Shown: in pieces, positions 44,035 through 53,915 of the stretch
Layout: each line of letters opens with the position of its first letter
Position numbering within the stretch: position 1 is the first letter of the stretch
Source: WTFY01 sp965220895
GTDB taxonomy: Bacteria; Pseudomonadota; Gammaproteobacteria; UBA4575
Reading direction: 5' to 3'
Assembly: GCA_965220895.1 (NCBI GenBank)
Contig: OZ244850.1
Location: forward strand, 806,001-870,000
DNA: 64,000 nucleotides
Translations under genes and position numbers: made by a program
Notes under the pieces: generated by a model
The model's database searches: none
What the model was told of the DNA's origin: nothing
What the model saw: the letters and a program-made list of their open reading frames with translations, nothing else

Positions 44035-46968
44035 ATGCGGACAATGGATCGAAAAATACCACTCATCCCGTTCGTATTTCTTGCCGCTCTGGCTTGCAGC
44101 ATCCAAGCCTCGGCCCTTGCAGACGAGCCTGCCGATGCGGCGGATCCGGTCGTCGAACTCGGGCAAATCATGGTCACCGGCTCACACATCCAGCGCAAGA
44201 ACCTGGTCAGCGCAAGCCCCGTCACCTCGGTGGATGCAGATGAACTGCTGTACCAGGGCACAGTACGGGTGGAAGACATGGTGCGCACCCTGCCGCAGGT
44301 CTATTCCACCCAGAACACCAGTCAGTCCAACAGCGCCACAGGAACCGCGACCCTCGACTTGCGCCATCTGGGTACGGAACGCACCCTGGTGCTGGTCAAC
44401 GGTCGGCGCATGCCGGCCGGCTCACCGTTGCAGGGCGGCACAGGGGCCGATGTCAACCAGATTCCCAGCGCGCTCGTGCAAAGCATCGAGGTGCTGACCG
44501 GTGGCGCCTCGGTGACCTACGGCTCCGATGCGGTGGCAGGCGTCGTCAACTTCCTCATGAAGAAGGACTTCGAGGGCGTGCAGCTCGACTACCAGTTCAG
44601 CCAGTACTCGCATCACAACGATTCGCGCAAATGGCAGCGCATCGTCGGGGAGGCCGGCTACCCGTTTGCTAACGGCACCGAGACGGACGGCGACACCTCC
44701 AGCGCATCCCTGGTGGTGGGCACCAACTTCGACGGCGGGCGGGGCAACGCGACGGCCTATGCCACCTGGCGCGACATCGAGGCGGTCTGGCAGCGCGACC
44801 GCGACTACGCTTCCTGCGGCCTGAGCGACGATGCGACTAGCTGCCTGGGCTCATCGACCATCCCGCAGGGACGCTTCACGAATTTCGCACACCCGGCCTA
44901 CCCCGACCCCATCGACTTCATCGTGCAGGGGCATGAATTCGTCCCCCGCCAGGGTGAGACCTACAACTTCGCTCCCCTGAACTACTACCAGCGCCCGGAC
45001 GAGCAGTACACCCTCGGCGCCTTCGCCCACTACGACCTCAGCGAGCAGACACAGGTCTACACGGAGCTGATGTACATGGATAACCGCACGGTGGCGCAGA
45101 TCGCCCCGTCGGGCTCGTTCTTCGTCACGGAAACCCTGCACTGCGGCAACCCGCTGATGTCCGAACAGCAGTTCCAGGCCCTGTGCGGGGCGATCGGCAG
45201 GACCCGGAACGACGTGCTCGACCCGTTCTGGATCGGCCGTCGCAATATCGAAGGCGGCAACCGCCAGCACGACCTGCAGCACACCTCGGTCCGCGGGGTG
45301 CTCGGCATGCAGGGCGAGCTCAGCGACCACTGGAGCTACGACGCTTCCCTGCTGTACGCCGAGGTGCGCACGGACAACACCTACCTGAACGACCTTGGCA
45401 CGACCAGGATCAAGCGCGCCCTGGATGCGGTGCGCGACCCGGCCAGCGGCGAGATCGTCTGCCGCTCTGCGCTGGACGGCACGGACCCCGCATGCGTGCT
45501 CTGGAATATCTTCGAGGCCGATGGCGTCACACAGGAGGCACTCGACTACATCGTCTTGCCGCTGACCGCGCGCGGCAGCACGGACCAGCTGGCCGCCAGC
45601 GGCATCCTGCTTGGCGACCTGGAGGAATACGGCCTTCGCCTGCCTGCGGCTGAGACCGCCATCGCCGTCGCACTCGGCGCCGAGTTCCGCGACGAGAACC
45701 TCGATTTCAAGCCCGATGAAGCCTTTCGCTCAGGCGAGGGCGCCGGTCAGGGGGGAGCGACCCGCCCGGTCTCGGGAGGCAGCAGCGTCGCCGAGCTGTT
45801 CCTGGAAGCCAACGTGCCGCTGGTCGAGGCGCACCCGTTCGCCGAGGAGTGGATACTCGATCTCGGGCTGCGTTTCTCCGACTATGAATACGGCGGGAGC
45901 GTGGAGAGCTACGGACTTCGCAGCGGCTGGGCGATCAACCGGGACCTCAAGTTGCGCGGCAGCTTCCAGCGGGCCATCCGTGCCCCGAACGTGCGTGAAC
46001 TGTTCCAGCCCGAGGGCTTCAACCTGTTCGACATGAGCAGCGATCCCTGCTCCGGGGAGGTTGAAGACGGGGTGACGAGTGCGGGGCGCACGTTCGAGGA
46101 GTGTGCACGCAGCGGGGTGAGCGAGCGGCAATGGGGCAGCATCCCCGACTCGCCGGCCAACCAGTACAACTTCCTGCAGGGCGGCAACACCGACCTGAAG
46201 CCGGAATCCTCCGATACCTGGACCATTGGCATCGTGTTCTCCCCGCAAGCCATCGACGGACTGAGCCTCTCGCTCGACTACTACCATATCGAGGTCGAGA
46301 AAGGCATCAGCAACCTGACACCGGAGTTCGTGCTCACCGAGTGCCTGGACGGCGACCTGGTGCTGTGCGAACGGGTCCGCCGGGGCGCGACGGGCGACCT
46401 GTGGGTCGGCTCGGATGTCGAGAGCAGTGGCCATATCGTCTCCAAGGCGGAGAACCTGGCGATCGAGAAGGTGGTGGGCTATGACCTGATCGCCGACTAT
46501 TCCCTGGGCCTTGGCGCCTGGGGCCACCTCGGCATCCGCAACGTGCTCTCGCTGATCGACAAGTGGGAGCAGCAGGAGGTGGCCGGGGCCCCAGTCGAGG
46601 ACTGCGCCGGCAAGTGGGGATTCGTGTGCGGGTCGCCGACGCCGGATGTGCGAAACCAGATGCGCCTGACCTGGACCACGCCCTGGAACCTGACCGCGAC
46701 CCTGATGTGGCGCCACATCGGCGAGGTGGATGACCGCAACGAGGACGATGTGGATCTCGAGGACATCGACTACTTCGACCTGTCGGCCCTGTGGCAGGTG
46801 AACGACGGCCTCCAGTTGCGCACCGGCATCAACAACCTGTTCGACCGGGAACCCCCCATCGCCGGCAACGGTGCAGGACCGGCCAGCGGGGGCAACGGCA
46901 ACACCTATCCCGGCCTCTACGATGCCCTGGGCCGGTACGGATTTCTCGCCGTCAGCCTGTCCTTCTAG
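44035..46968 (+). CDS. TonB-dependent outer-membrane receptor
   Basis: A 977-residue receptor with a signal peptide (MRTMDRKIPLIPFVFLAALA), TonB-box-like VELGQIMVTG, a plug domain (VRVEDMVRTLPQVYST, LRHLGTERTLVLVNGRRMP, GSDAVAGVVNFLMKKDF) and a beta-barrel ending in LAVSLSF with a terminal Phe. It is of the large family of TonB receptors common in Sphingomonas/Shewanella-type bacteria; the substrate (siderophore, vitamin, glycan or sterol-like) cannot be read from sequence. The ATG at 44035 has GGAG seven bases before it. No Fur box was sought. Confidence 0.88.
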   Translation: MRTMDRKIPLIPFVFLAALACSIQASALADEPADAADPVVELGQIMVTGSHIQRKNLVSASPVTSVDADELLYQGTVRVEDMVRTLPQVYSTQNTSQSNSATGTATLDLRHLGTERTLVLVNGRRMPAGSPLQGGTGADVNQIPSALVQSIEVLTGGASVTYGSDAVAGVVNFLMKKDFEGVQLDYQFSQYSHHNDSRKWQRIVGEAGYPFANGTETDGDTSSASLVVGTNFDGGRGNATAYATWRDIEAVWQRDRDYASCGLSDDATSCLGSSTIPQGRFTNFAHPAYPDPIDFIVQGHEFVPRQGETYNFAPLNYYQRPDEQYTLGAFAHYDLSEQTQVYTELMYMDNRTVAQIAPSGSFFVTETLHCGNPLMSEQQFQALCGAIGRTRNDVLDPFWIGRRNIEGGNRQHDLQHTSVRGVLGMQGELSDHWSYDASLLYAEVRTDNTYLNDLGTTRIKRALDAVRDPASGEIVCRSALDGTDPACVLWNIFEADGVTQEALDYIVLPLTARGSTDQLAASGILLGDLEEYGLRLPAAETAIAVALGAEFRDENLDFKPDEAFRSGEGAGQGGATRPVSGGSSVAELFLEANVPLVEAHPFAEEWILDLGLRFSDYEYGGSVESYGLRSGWAINRDLKLRGSFQRAIRAPNVRELFQPEGFNLFDMSSDPCSGEVEDGVTSAGRTFEECARSGVSERQWGSIPDSPANQYNFLQGGNTDLKPESSDTWTIGIVFSPQAIDGLSLSLDYYHIEVEKGISNLTPEFVLTECLDGDLVLCERVRRGATGDLWVGSDVESSGHIVSKAENLAIEKVVGYDLIADYSLGLGAWGHLGIRNVLSLIDKWEQQEVAGAPVEDCAGKWGFVCGSPTPDVRNQMRLTWTTPWNLTATLMWRHIGEVDDRNEDDVDLEDIDYFDLSALWQVNDGLQLRTGINNLFDREPPIAGNGAGPASGGNGNTYPGLYDALGRYGFLAVSLSF

Positions 46969-47286
46969 GAAGCCCCGGCACGAGGTCCTGCCACCCCAGA
47001 GTCCGAGTCGCGCCACTACGTGGAGTGCGAATCACCGTGGATGCACAGATTCAGATACCTTTGACACTTTTCGGCGATGATGAACCGTTGCTCTGAATGA
47101 AGGGGTGCAGAGGGAAGTGTGACCTTTTGCACGGCATGCGCTTTCCAACCCGCATTGCAACCGCCTTGTCGTGGAACTTTGCGGTATTCTTTGTTTTGTT
47201 ACATTTCTAGATTGACTGCTGCATTCCCTTCTGATATATTTTTTGTCAAAACACAGATTATTACTAGGTTTTGTTTCAGAATTAGC
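46969..47286. other. Intergenic region between the TonB receptor gene and abiEi
   Basis: No protein-coding frame is convincing here. The last third turns AT-rich and holds the abiE promoter. Confidence 0.5.
47212..47240 (+). promoter_or_regulatory. Promoter of the AbiE operon
   Basis: TTGACT (47212-47217) and TATATT (47235-47240) are separated by 17 bases, with a start expected near 47247 and about 40 bases of leader before the abiEi ATG. AbiEi repressors normally bind their own promoter. Confidence 0.6.
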
Positions 47287-48144
47287 ATGGCATTCGTTAC
47301 TCGTTCGCTCTCGCCCCAGGAAAGCCGCATCGTTCTCAGCATGGCTGAGCACGGCAGTCGGGAAATCGAGCGTGGTGAAATCATCGACATGCTTGGTGTC
47401 AGTCCACAGGCTGCCGATCACGTGATCCGCTCACTGCGCCGCAAGGGGTGGCTGGAACGCGCCAGTTGGGGGCGCTACCTGTTCATACCTCCCGAGATGG
47501 GACCGGATGCTCTTGGAGAAAGCAACGTCCTGGCACTCGCCAGCCGGATCGCCAAACCCTACTACTTCGGCTATGCCACAGCGGCAATGTACTACAGCTT
47601 CACAACGCAACATCGCCACGCCATCCGATTGGTCACGCCTGTGCGTGTGCGCAATCGCCGCGTGCTCGATACCGAGGTTCGCATCATCAATCCGGTTGCA
47701 CGGAAGTTCTTCGGATGTGGCCCGGTCGAGGTGCTGGGCTATACCGTCATGATGTCCGACCGCGAAAAGACCGTCATCGACTGCATCGACCGTCCAGACC
47801 TCAGTGGCGGCGAAGGGGAAGCGGCGACCGTCCTGTCGACGGCTTGCCGGTGCATCGACTGGCACAAGACAGCCACCTATCTGGAACGGATTTCCTCCAG
47901 GACGCTCACACGACGCTTCGGGTGGCTGGCAGACCACGCCGGGGCCACGATCCCCGAGGATGTACGCAGGCATCTCCAGGATCTTGCAAAGGGGACTGGC
48001 AAAGCGTTCTTCGGTCCGAGGGCTCCCAAACCCGGTGCAATCGGCTATCAGGACAGTTGGCAGCTTGCCGTCAATGTCACCCGCCACGAATTGAGCGACA
48101 GTGCCGGCATCGCGCGACGGCACACGGTTGACCGGGAGGGCTGA
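47287..48144 (+). CDS. AbiEi-family antitoxin / transcriptional repressor
   Basis: A 285-residue protein of the type IV toxin-antitoxin system AbiE. It has the N-terminal winged helix (EIIDMLGVSPQAADHVIRSL) and C-terminal AbiEi domain with YYFGYATAAMYY and TVIDCIDRPDLSGG. AbiEi represses the operon and blocks the toxin indirectly. It is followed immediately by abiEii. In phage-defence terms this is an abortive infection system. Confidence 0.87.
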   Translation: MAFVTRSLSPQESRIVLSMAEHGSREIERGEIIDMLGVSPQAADHVIRSLRRKGWLERASWGRYLFIPPEMGPDALGESNVLALASRIAKPYYFGYATAAMYYSFTTQHRHAIRLVTPVRVRNRRVLDTEVRIINPVARKFFGCGPVEVLGYTVMMSDREKTVIDCIDRPDLSGGEGEAATVLSTACRCIDWHKTATYLERISSRTLTRRFGWLADHAGATIPEDVRRHLQDLAKGTGKAFFGPRAPKPGAIGYQDSWQLAVNVTRHELSDSAGIARRHTVDREG

Positions 48145-48147
48145 GCC

Positions 48148-49056
48148 ATTCTGACCCGCCCGCAAGTCCAGCGATACTCGGTCGAATCCGGGCTGCGCGA
48201 TATCATGATTGCCGAGAAGGAGATCGTGCTCACCTACCTGCTCCAGCTGATGGCAGAACGCGGCATCCTGGACAAGTTCGCCTTCAAGGGCGGCACCTGC
48301 CTTCGCAAGATGTTCCTCGGAAACAGGGGGCGCTTCTCGACCGATCTAGATTTCACGCGAATCGAAGAACACGATCACGAAGACGTGGTTATCGCCTTGA
48401 TGGAGGCATTTGAACATCCGTTCCACGGGATCCAGTTCAGCATCCCCGACGACAGTTATTACGAGACACAGGACGGATTATCCTGGGGTGTCAACCCGCA
48501 TTACACCCATGACTGGAATCCGGGAGGGCAAAGCGAGATCAGGCTGCAGGTCAGCCGGAGGGAGGTGCCCACCCTCCCTCCGTCGCAGAACTTCCAACGC
48601 GTGCAGAGCTACTTCCGGTACCTGCCTTTCGACCCGGCCCAAATCACTTGCCTGTCGCTGCCCGAGATCATCGCCGAGAAGATTCGGGCCTGCTACCAGC
48701 GCAGCAAAGCACGCGACATCTACGACCTCAGCGTGTTTGCCGTGCGTCCCCTGGAGCAGCCACTCATACGCCGGCTTGTCGTGCTCAAGCTCTGGCAGGC
48801 AGGTGACGCCTTCGATCCGAAAGCTCTGCTGTCGAAATTCGACGATGCCAACGCATTCGATTGGGATGATCTTCAGCAACTGGTTCGCCGCACGCACTCC
48901 ATCGAGCCTACCAAGATCACTGCCGTCTGCCTGAAGGGGTTCGCCTTTCTCTCCGAGCTGGGTCCTGCAGAGGCGAAGCTTGCTGCTGATCCTCATCAGC
49001 GCGATCAGGAGCTGTGGAAAAAGCTTCAAAATGATCTCCCGGTCAGTCACAATTGA
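48148..49056 (+). CDS. AbiEii nucleotidyltransferase toxin
   Basis: The toxin half of AbiE, with the DNA polymerase beta-like nucleotidyltransferase site KGGTCLRKMF and FSTDLDFT near the N-terminus; relatives transfer nucleotides to tRNA or GTP-dependent targets. The first ATG is at 48205, but the frame upstream reads LTRPQVQRYSVESGLRDIM, matching the conserved AbiEii start MLTR. In place of ATG is ATT (48148-48150), followed by CTG, with GGGAGGG seven bases upstream (48134-48140). So I place the start at 48148; the toxin would need a rare ATT or CTG start or else begins 19 residues short at 48205. Confidence 0.78.
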   Translation: MLTRPQVQRYSVESGLRDIMIAEKEIVLTYLLQLMAERGILDKFAFKGGTCLRKMFLGNRGRFSTDLDFTRIEEHDHEDVVIALMEAFEHPFHGIQFSIPDDSYYETQDGLSWGVNPHYTHDWNPGGQSEIRLQVSRREVPTLPPSQNFQRVQSYFRYLPFDPAQITCLSLPEIIAEKIRACYQRSKARDIYDLSVFAVRPLEQPLIRRLVVLKLWQAGDAFDPKALLSKFDDANAFDWDDLQQLVRRTHSIEPTKITAVCLKGFAFLSELGPAEAKLAADPHQRDQELWKKLQNDLPVSHN

Positions 49057-49191
49057 GCGTACCCATGATCTCTGACACAGCTTTTCTCGTCAGCAGATGC
49101 TCAGTTGAGTGATATTCACCCGATCTGTACAAGCAAGGTGAGGGGTTGAAGTTGACTACCATGACTGTCATTAGGGAGTGAAGTTGTAGCC

Positions 49192-49473
49192 ATGCAAAAT
49201 CCTCCGCATCCGGGCGGAACTGTAAGACGGCAATGTCTGGAGCCTCTTGGCTTGTCGGTCACCGAGGCCGCAAGATGCATGGGCGTTGCCCGGCAAACCT
49301 TGTCGCAACTCGTCAATGGAAAAACAGGCGTCTCCACCGAGATGGCCATTCGCCTGTCCAAGGCGTTTGGCTCCACTCCTGAAACCTGGCTGGGCATGCA
49401 GACGGCTTATGATCTGTGGCAAGCACGTGAGTACGCTGACAAAATTCACGTTGATCGATTCGAGGCCGCCTGA
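49192..49473 (+). CDS. HigA-like antitoxin without a visible toxin
   Basis: A 93-residue HigA-family protein with GLSVTEAARCMGVARQTLSQ and TEMAIRLSKAFGSTPETWLG. The 135 bp upstream hold no HigB-like frame, so it is orphan. An imperfect palindrome ATGAC-T-GTCAT and a TGAAGTTG direct repeat just upstream could be its operator. It may be a relic, or act on a toxin elsewhere. Confidence 0.78.
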   Translation: MQNPPHPGGTVRRQCLEPLGLSVTEAARCMGVARQTLSQLVNGKTGVSTEMAIRLSKAFGSTPETWLGMQTAYDLWQAREYADKIHVDRFEAA

Positions 49474-49638
49474 ATCCTGATCGTTGCAGGATCAAGGTGC
49501 AACGCCGTTGGCGTTGATACCAGATCCCGAACCGGCATTTGCTGACCCCAAAAGGATTGCGACCGGACCGGATAGTCTGCTCCGGGCAAGGCCTTCGCGC
49601 GCCTTTACCCGTTGCCGTGCGCGCATTATCCTCAAGGC

Positions 49639-50937
49639 ATGAACGGCCTGTGTCGTGACTGCGGCGAGATATCGCTGGCCAAGGACGCCCGCACGTGTCC
49701 CGCGTGCGGCTCCTCGCGCCTTGTGCACCATGCGGAACTGCATGAGCTGGCCATCGCCCATCTCGACTGCGATGCCTTCTACGCGGCGATCGAAAAGCGA
49801 GACCATCCGCAGTGGCGCGACCGGCCATTGATCGTTGGCGGCCGACACCGCGGCGTTGTAGCGGCCTGCTGTTACCTGGCCCGCGCCCACGGCGTGCTCT
49901 CGGCCATGCCCATGTTCCAGGCCCTGAAGGCCTGCCCGGATGCCATCGTGGTGCGCCCGGACATGAAACGCTACCGGCAGGTCAGCGAGCAGCTTCGCAC
50001 CCTGATGCTTGCCCTCACGCCCCTGGTGGAGCCGCTGTCGATCGATGAGGCCTACCTGGACCTGACCGGCACCGCGGCCCTGCATGGCAAGAGCCCGGCC
50101 CAAAGCCTCGCCGGGCTGGTTCGGCACGTGGAAGAGAAGCTTGAGATCACCGTATCCATCGGCCTCAGCTACAACAAGTTCCTGGCCAAGATCGCCTCCA
50201 ACCTGGACAAGCCCCGCAGCTTCTCGGTGATCGGGCTCGCCGAGGCGCAGGCCTTCCTCGCGGACAAACCGGTGGACCTCTTGTGGGGCGTGGGCCGGGC
50301 CCTGCAACAGCGACTGGCCAAAGACGGCATTTCGCGCATCGGACAGCTGGTTCCCCTGCAGGAGGCGGTGCTGGTCGCACGCTACGGCAAGATCGGCCAC
50401 TGGCTGTACGGCTGTGCCCGCGGACAGGATGCTCGCACCGTCAATCCCGAGCGCGAGGCGAAAAGCCTGTCCTCGGAGATCACGCTACAACGGGATACTG
50501 CCGACCTCGAGGCACTTCGCATCACCTTGTGGAAGCTCAGCGAGACCCTGTCGGGGCGCATGAAAAAGGCCGGCGTGATGGGCCGCGGCGTGACCCTGAA
50601 ACTCAAGACCGCGGACTTCCGCCTGCTGACCCGCTCCAGGCGGCTGGAGGCCCCGAGCCACTCGCCCGAATCCATGTTCCGTCTCGCCGAGGCCCTGCTC
50701 GAGCGTGAGGCCGACGGGCGCGCCTTTCGCCTGATCGGCATTGGTGCCGCCCCGCTGATCGCGGCCGACCCGATGCACCAGGATGATCTTTTCGCGAAGG
50801 CTGAAGAGAGCACGGGCGAGACCCCGGTCGAGCAGGTCATGGACGCGATCAAGGAGAAGTTCGGCACCCGGGCCGTGGTGCGCGGGCGTGGCTTCGGCGT
50901 GGAGCTGAAACGCCAGGGACCCAGCAAGACCGAGTAA
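49639..50937 (+). CDS. dinB: DNA polymerase IV (DinB) with N-terminal zinc ribbon
   Basis: A Y-family translesion polymerase of 432 residues. It begins with a Cys4 zinc-ribbon-like extension (CRDCG then CPACG, within the first 30 residues) before the catalytic palm: LDCDAFYAAIE, SIDEAYLDLTG and SYNKFLAKIASNLDKP. The little finger follows. The ATG at 49639 is preceded by an AAGG. Family relatives with this zinc extension are known in some proteobacteria but not in E. coli. No LexA box was recognised. Confidence 0.9.
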   Translation: MNGLCRDCGEISLAKDARTCPACGSSRLVHHAELHELAIAHLDCDAFYAAIEKRDHPQWRDRPLIVGGRHRGVVAACCYLARAHGVLSAMPMFQALKACPDAIVVRPDMKRYRQVSEQLRTLMLALTPLVEPLSIDEAYLDLTGTAALHGKSPAQSLAGLVRHVEEKLEITVSIGLSYNKFLAKIASNLDKPRSFSVIGLAEAQAFLADKPVDLLWGVGRALQQRLAKDGISRIGQLVPLQEAVLVARYGKIGHWLYGCARGQDARTVNPEREAKSLSSEITLQRDTADLEALRITLWKLSETLSGRMKKAGVMGRGVTLKLKTADFRLLTRSRRLEAPSHSPESMFRLAEALLEREADGRAFRLIGIGAAPLIAADPMHQDDLFAKAEESTGETPVEQVMDAIKEKFGTRAVVRGRGFGVELKRQGPSKTE

Positions 50938-51012
50938 TGGATGGACACCCCCGGGGGTTTTGCGTATAACCCTCGGATGCATTTCACACCTTTCCAGATA
51001 CGGAGGGTTGCC

Positions 51013-51783
51013 ATGAAAGACTGGTTCAAACTGCATCCCGGACAGGTGGTCGGCCTTGTACTCACGACCGCATTGCTGCTGGCAGGTCCGCTCCATGCGG
51101 TGCAGGCCGCACCTTCCAGCGGCTGGTATGGCGGGCTGTTTGCAGGCTCGGCCTGGCTCGATAACGGGATCGAGGACATCGAGGGCTTTTCCAACTGGGG
51201 GCAGCCCGGCTGGACGCTTGACGTCCACGACTCCGGGCTGGTCGCCGGTGTGTTGGGCGGTCGGGCCTTCGAACTGGCCGGGGTGGCGCTACACCTGGAG
51301 GTCGATGCCCTGCTCGGGGACATGAGTGCGCGCTCGATGCGCCTGGACCCGGAAGACATGGACGAAACCGTCGAGGTCGAATACCGCTGGGTGGCTACCG
51401 CAAGAATCGGGGCAGAGCACAGGATCGGGGCCGTGCGGGTGTTCGCCAGCACCGGGATGGCGCTTGCCGGAGTGGATCGTTCGCTCACCGACATCGATTT
51501 CGGACCCGGCATCGACCCCTACTTCGATGCGGACGATTCCTTTGACGATCACACCACCGAGGTGGGCTGGGTGATTGGTGCCGGTCTCTCGACCCCGCTG
51601 GCGAGATCCCTGGAGGTGCGCCTTGAGGGCCTGTACATGGATTTCGGGACCAGCACGCACTACGTGAATCATTCCGGCAACAACCGCTGCTGGCCCGACG
51701 GGCCACGAAGGCCCTGCCCCTACACGTTCGACAACGAGCTCGGGCTGGTGCGCCTCGGTCTCACCTACCGGTTCGGTGGCTAG
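51013..51783 (+). CDS. Outer-membrane beta-barrel protein
   Basis: A 256-residue exported protein with a signal peptide (VVGLVLTTALLLAGPLHAVQA) and beta-strands from SSGWYGGLFAGSAW to a final GLTYRFGG. CGGAGGG lies about six bases before the ATG. The C-terminus ends -RFGG rather than a terminal aromatic residue, so the barrel signal is slightly atypical. It belongs to the loosely defined outer-membrane beta-barrel (OmpA/Lom-like) class. Function unknown. Confidence 0.75.
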   Translation: MKDWFKLHPGQVVGLVLTTALLLAGPLHAVQAAPSSGWYGGLFAGSAWLDNGIEDIEGFSNWGQPGWTLDVHDSGLVAGVLGGRAFELAGVALHLEVDALLGDMSARSMRLDPEDMDETVEVEYRWVATARIGAEHRIGAVRVFASTGMALAGVDRSLTDIDFGPGIDPYFDADDSFDDHTTEVGWVIGAGLSTPLARSLEVRLEGLYMDFGTSTHYVNHSGNNRCWPDGPRRPCPYTFDNELGLVRLGLTYRFGG

Positions 51784-51851
51784 TCCGTCGGATCGTGTGA
51801 CTCCGGAGACTCCTCCGTGCGTACGCTGTCAGCTCTGGTAAGCCTTACCCC

Positions 51852-52364
51852 GTGAACCTCTTGGGCCGTACATGCATCGTGGCGATGACGGCACTGGGGC
51901 TGCTGGCTACAGTCACGCAAACCGCAGGTGCACTGGACATTGAAAAGCGTAACCTGTTTTCGCTATGCGCACCGCTGAACGTCGTATCCGAGCCCCTGCG
52001 CGATGACCTGGCGCGAAAGATCGGCCTTACAGGGCCCGCGATCGAACGCGTGCTGGAGTCCAGGCTCGACACAGCGCATTTGTTTGATGCCGACTCCAAC
52101 GAGTTCCTCAGTGCACGCGTCAGTCTCAACGATACCGGTGATTTCTTCAGCGTGGAGGTGAACCTGAACCGGTTCGTCGGCAACATGGGCTACGGCATCG
52201 GCGGGATCGTCACCCTGTGGACGACCCGCACGCTGGGCCAACATGGAGGATCACCGCAGGTCATCCTGCAGGCTATCGCCGCCCTGACCGATGAATTTCT
52301 CGGCCATTACCTGTACGTCAACGAGGCGGAGTGCCAGGCCCGCAAGGACGCATCCGGGGACTGA
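51852..52364 (+). CDS. Exported hypothetical protein
   Basis: A 170-residue protein from a GTG start with an N-terminal signal (VAMTALGLLATVTQTAGA) and a soluble mature part that includes GYGIGGIVTLWTTRTLGQHGG. No domain is recognised. It is near the outer-membrane barrel gene, in the same direction, 68 bp apart. It might be periplasmic. Confidence 0.6.
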   Translation: MNLLGRTCIVAMTALGLLATVTQTAGALDIEKRNLFSLCAPLNVVSEPLRDDLARKIGLTGPAIERVLESRLDTAHLFDADSNEFLSARVSLNDTGDFFSVEVNLNRFVGNMGYGIGGIVTLWTTRTLGQHGGSPQVILQAIAALTDEFLGHYLYVNEAECQARKDASGD

Positions 52365-52628
52365 GTCCCCGCCTTGCCGCCAAGAGCCCCTTCACAGCCC
52401 AAAGCGCAACGGGATGTACTGGGATGTACTGGGAGAGAGTCTAATCCAATACCGAAATGAGCCTGAAGGGGGAGCCTGACTGAGCAGCAGCGGGCCTCGG
52501 GATCGATATTGAAAGGACCTCCATTCTGATCCACTGGCGTCTTCCGGGCAAGGTTCGCGCATTGTTTTTTGAGGAAGGATCCAGTTGCCGGTGCACAGGG
52601 ATAGCAGGTGAGAGGCGTGCGGATGCGC

Positions 52629-53888
52629 TCAGGCGGCGGAGTGCTGCGGGTCGATCAGGCGGAACAGTTCGGCCCGCGCCCGGTTCACGGCGGTGGCGGC
52701 GTCCAGGTCGCTGACGGCGTGGGCGTCGGCATCGAGCTGCACGAAGGTGAGGCCCGGGACCAGGTCCTGCTCGGCGCCGGTGAGCGACTTGAGCTTCTCG
52801 TACGGCGTCATGACGTCGGCATCGCGATAGCGCTTTCGCAGCCGGCCGCGGGTGTCGGTCTCCTCGAGGGGGAACAGGCAGGGGCGGTGGTAGTTCAGGA
52901 ACGGCGACAGGGCGTCGCGGTTGAAGGCATTGACGCAGGCGGCATGGCGCGCCGGGATGTGGCGGTAGCCGAGCCACTTGCGCACCACGGCGGCGTTCTT
53001 GCTCTCGACCAGGGCGTTGTCGTTGCTGTGGCGCGCGCGCGAGCGGGTGAACGCACCGACGTGCAGCCGGTTCAGCAGGGCGGCGACCCGGTGGTTGATG
53101 TACTCGGACCCGTTATCGGCGTGAAAGCCGTGGACGCGGAAGGGAAACGCCTCCAGCAGCGCTTCGAGCACCGGCATCAGGAAGGCCTGCGAGACCGCCG
53201 CCACCGTGCCCACCTGCTGATACTGCGTGACCTCGTCCACCACGTTGATGGGGTAGACGCCCTTGACCCCGTCGAGGTCACCCTGGTGGACCGTGTCGAC
53301 CCGCAGGTAGCCCGGCCGGCCCTGCGGCTGCGGGCGGCGCCGGATGCCAATGGCCACGGACGTTGGCCGGGTGCGGTCCCATGCCTGGCGCACGCTGCGG
53401 TAGGTGCGCGAGGCGCGCAGGTTGTACAGATGCCCGTTGGACAGGCCGGCCAGGCGCTCGAACCGGGCATCGCCGAACACCTGCCACTGGCGGCGCAGCA
53501 CGGCGCGGGTGGCGGCCCCGGACATCTGCCCCAGTGCCGTGTCCACCTGCGCCAGCAGCCGGATGTCCGCGCGCGTGTAGCGCCGCTTGAACGGCTGCGG
53601 CGGTGCGCCGCCGCGCCGGTCCACGATGCACCCGGTTCGCCGGTGCTGGCCGATCAGGCGCGTCAGTTGCGCCCGCGACAGGCCGGTCACCTTCGCCAGA
53701 TACCGCCGCACCAGCCCCTTGCCGGGCTTGCCCAGGCGGTGATAGTCCAACTTCACCAGCGTGCGGCGCACCAGGGTGTAGACGCCTTCGCGCTCACCCC
53801 CGGCAAAGTCCACCGCCTCGCTGCCCTCAACAAAGGCACGCACCTGGTCCAGGGTCCGCACCCGCTCTGTCTGTAGCGTCACGATCAT
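52629..53888 (-). CDS. DDE transposase with integrase core domain
   Basis: A 419-residue transposase. The N-terminal half has two helix-turn-helix-like parts (RYLAKVTGLSRAQLTRLIGQ and NLRASRTYRS). The DDE core has VDTVHQGD, FHADNGSEY and ALVESKNAAVVRKWLG, which give the Asp, Asp and Glu ligands. It resembles IS3/IS481-type integrase-core transposases. It is apparently intact. Terminal inverted repeats could not be placed on both sides, so the element ends are not defined. Confidence 0.83.
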   Translation of the reverse strand: MIVTLQTERVRTLDQVRAFVEGSEAVDFAGGEREGVYTLVRRTLVKLDYHRLGKPGKGLVRRYLAKVTGLSRAQLTRLIGQHRRTGCIVDRRGGAPPQPFKRRYTRADIRLLAQVDTALGQMSGAATRAVLRRQWQVFGDARFERLAGLSNGHLYNLRASRTYRSVRQAWDRTRPTSVAIGIRRRPQPQGRPGYLRVDTVHQGDLDGVKGVYPINVVDEVTQYQQVGTVAAVSQAFLMPVLEALLEAFPFRVHGFHADNGSEYINHRVAALLNRLHVGAFTRSRARHSNDNALVESKNAAVVRKWLGYRHIPARHAACVNAFNRDALSPFLNYHRPCLFPLEETDTRGRLRKRYRDADVMTPYEKLKSLTGAEQDLVPGLTFVQLDADAHAVSDLDAATAVNRARAELFRLIDPQHSAA

Positions 53889-53915
53889 CCTCCGATGATC
53901 CCTTACGACGCGCTA

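Noticed and set aside
50947..50961. ACCCCCGGGGGT followed by TTTT after dinB
   Set aside because: The palindrome allows only a four-pair stem with a four-base loop, too weak to call a terminator.
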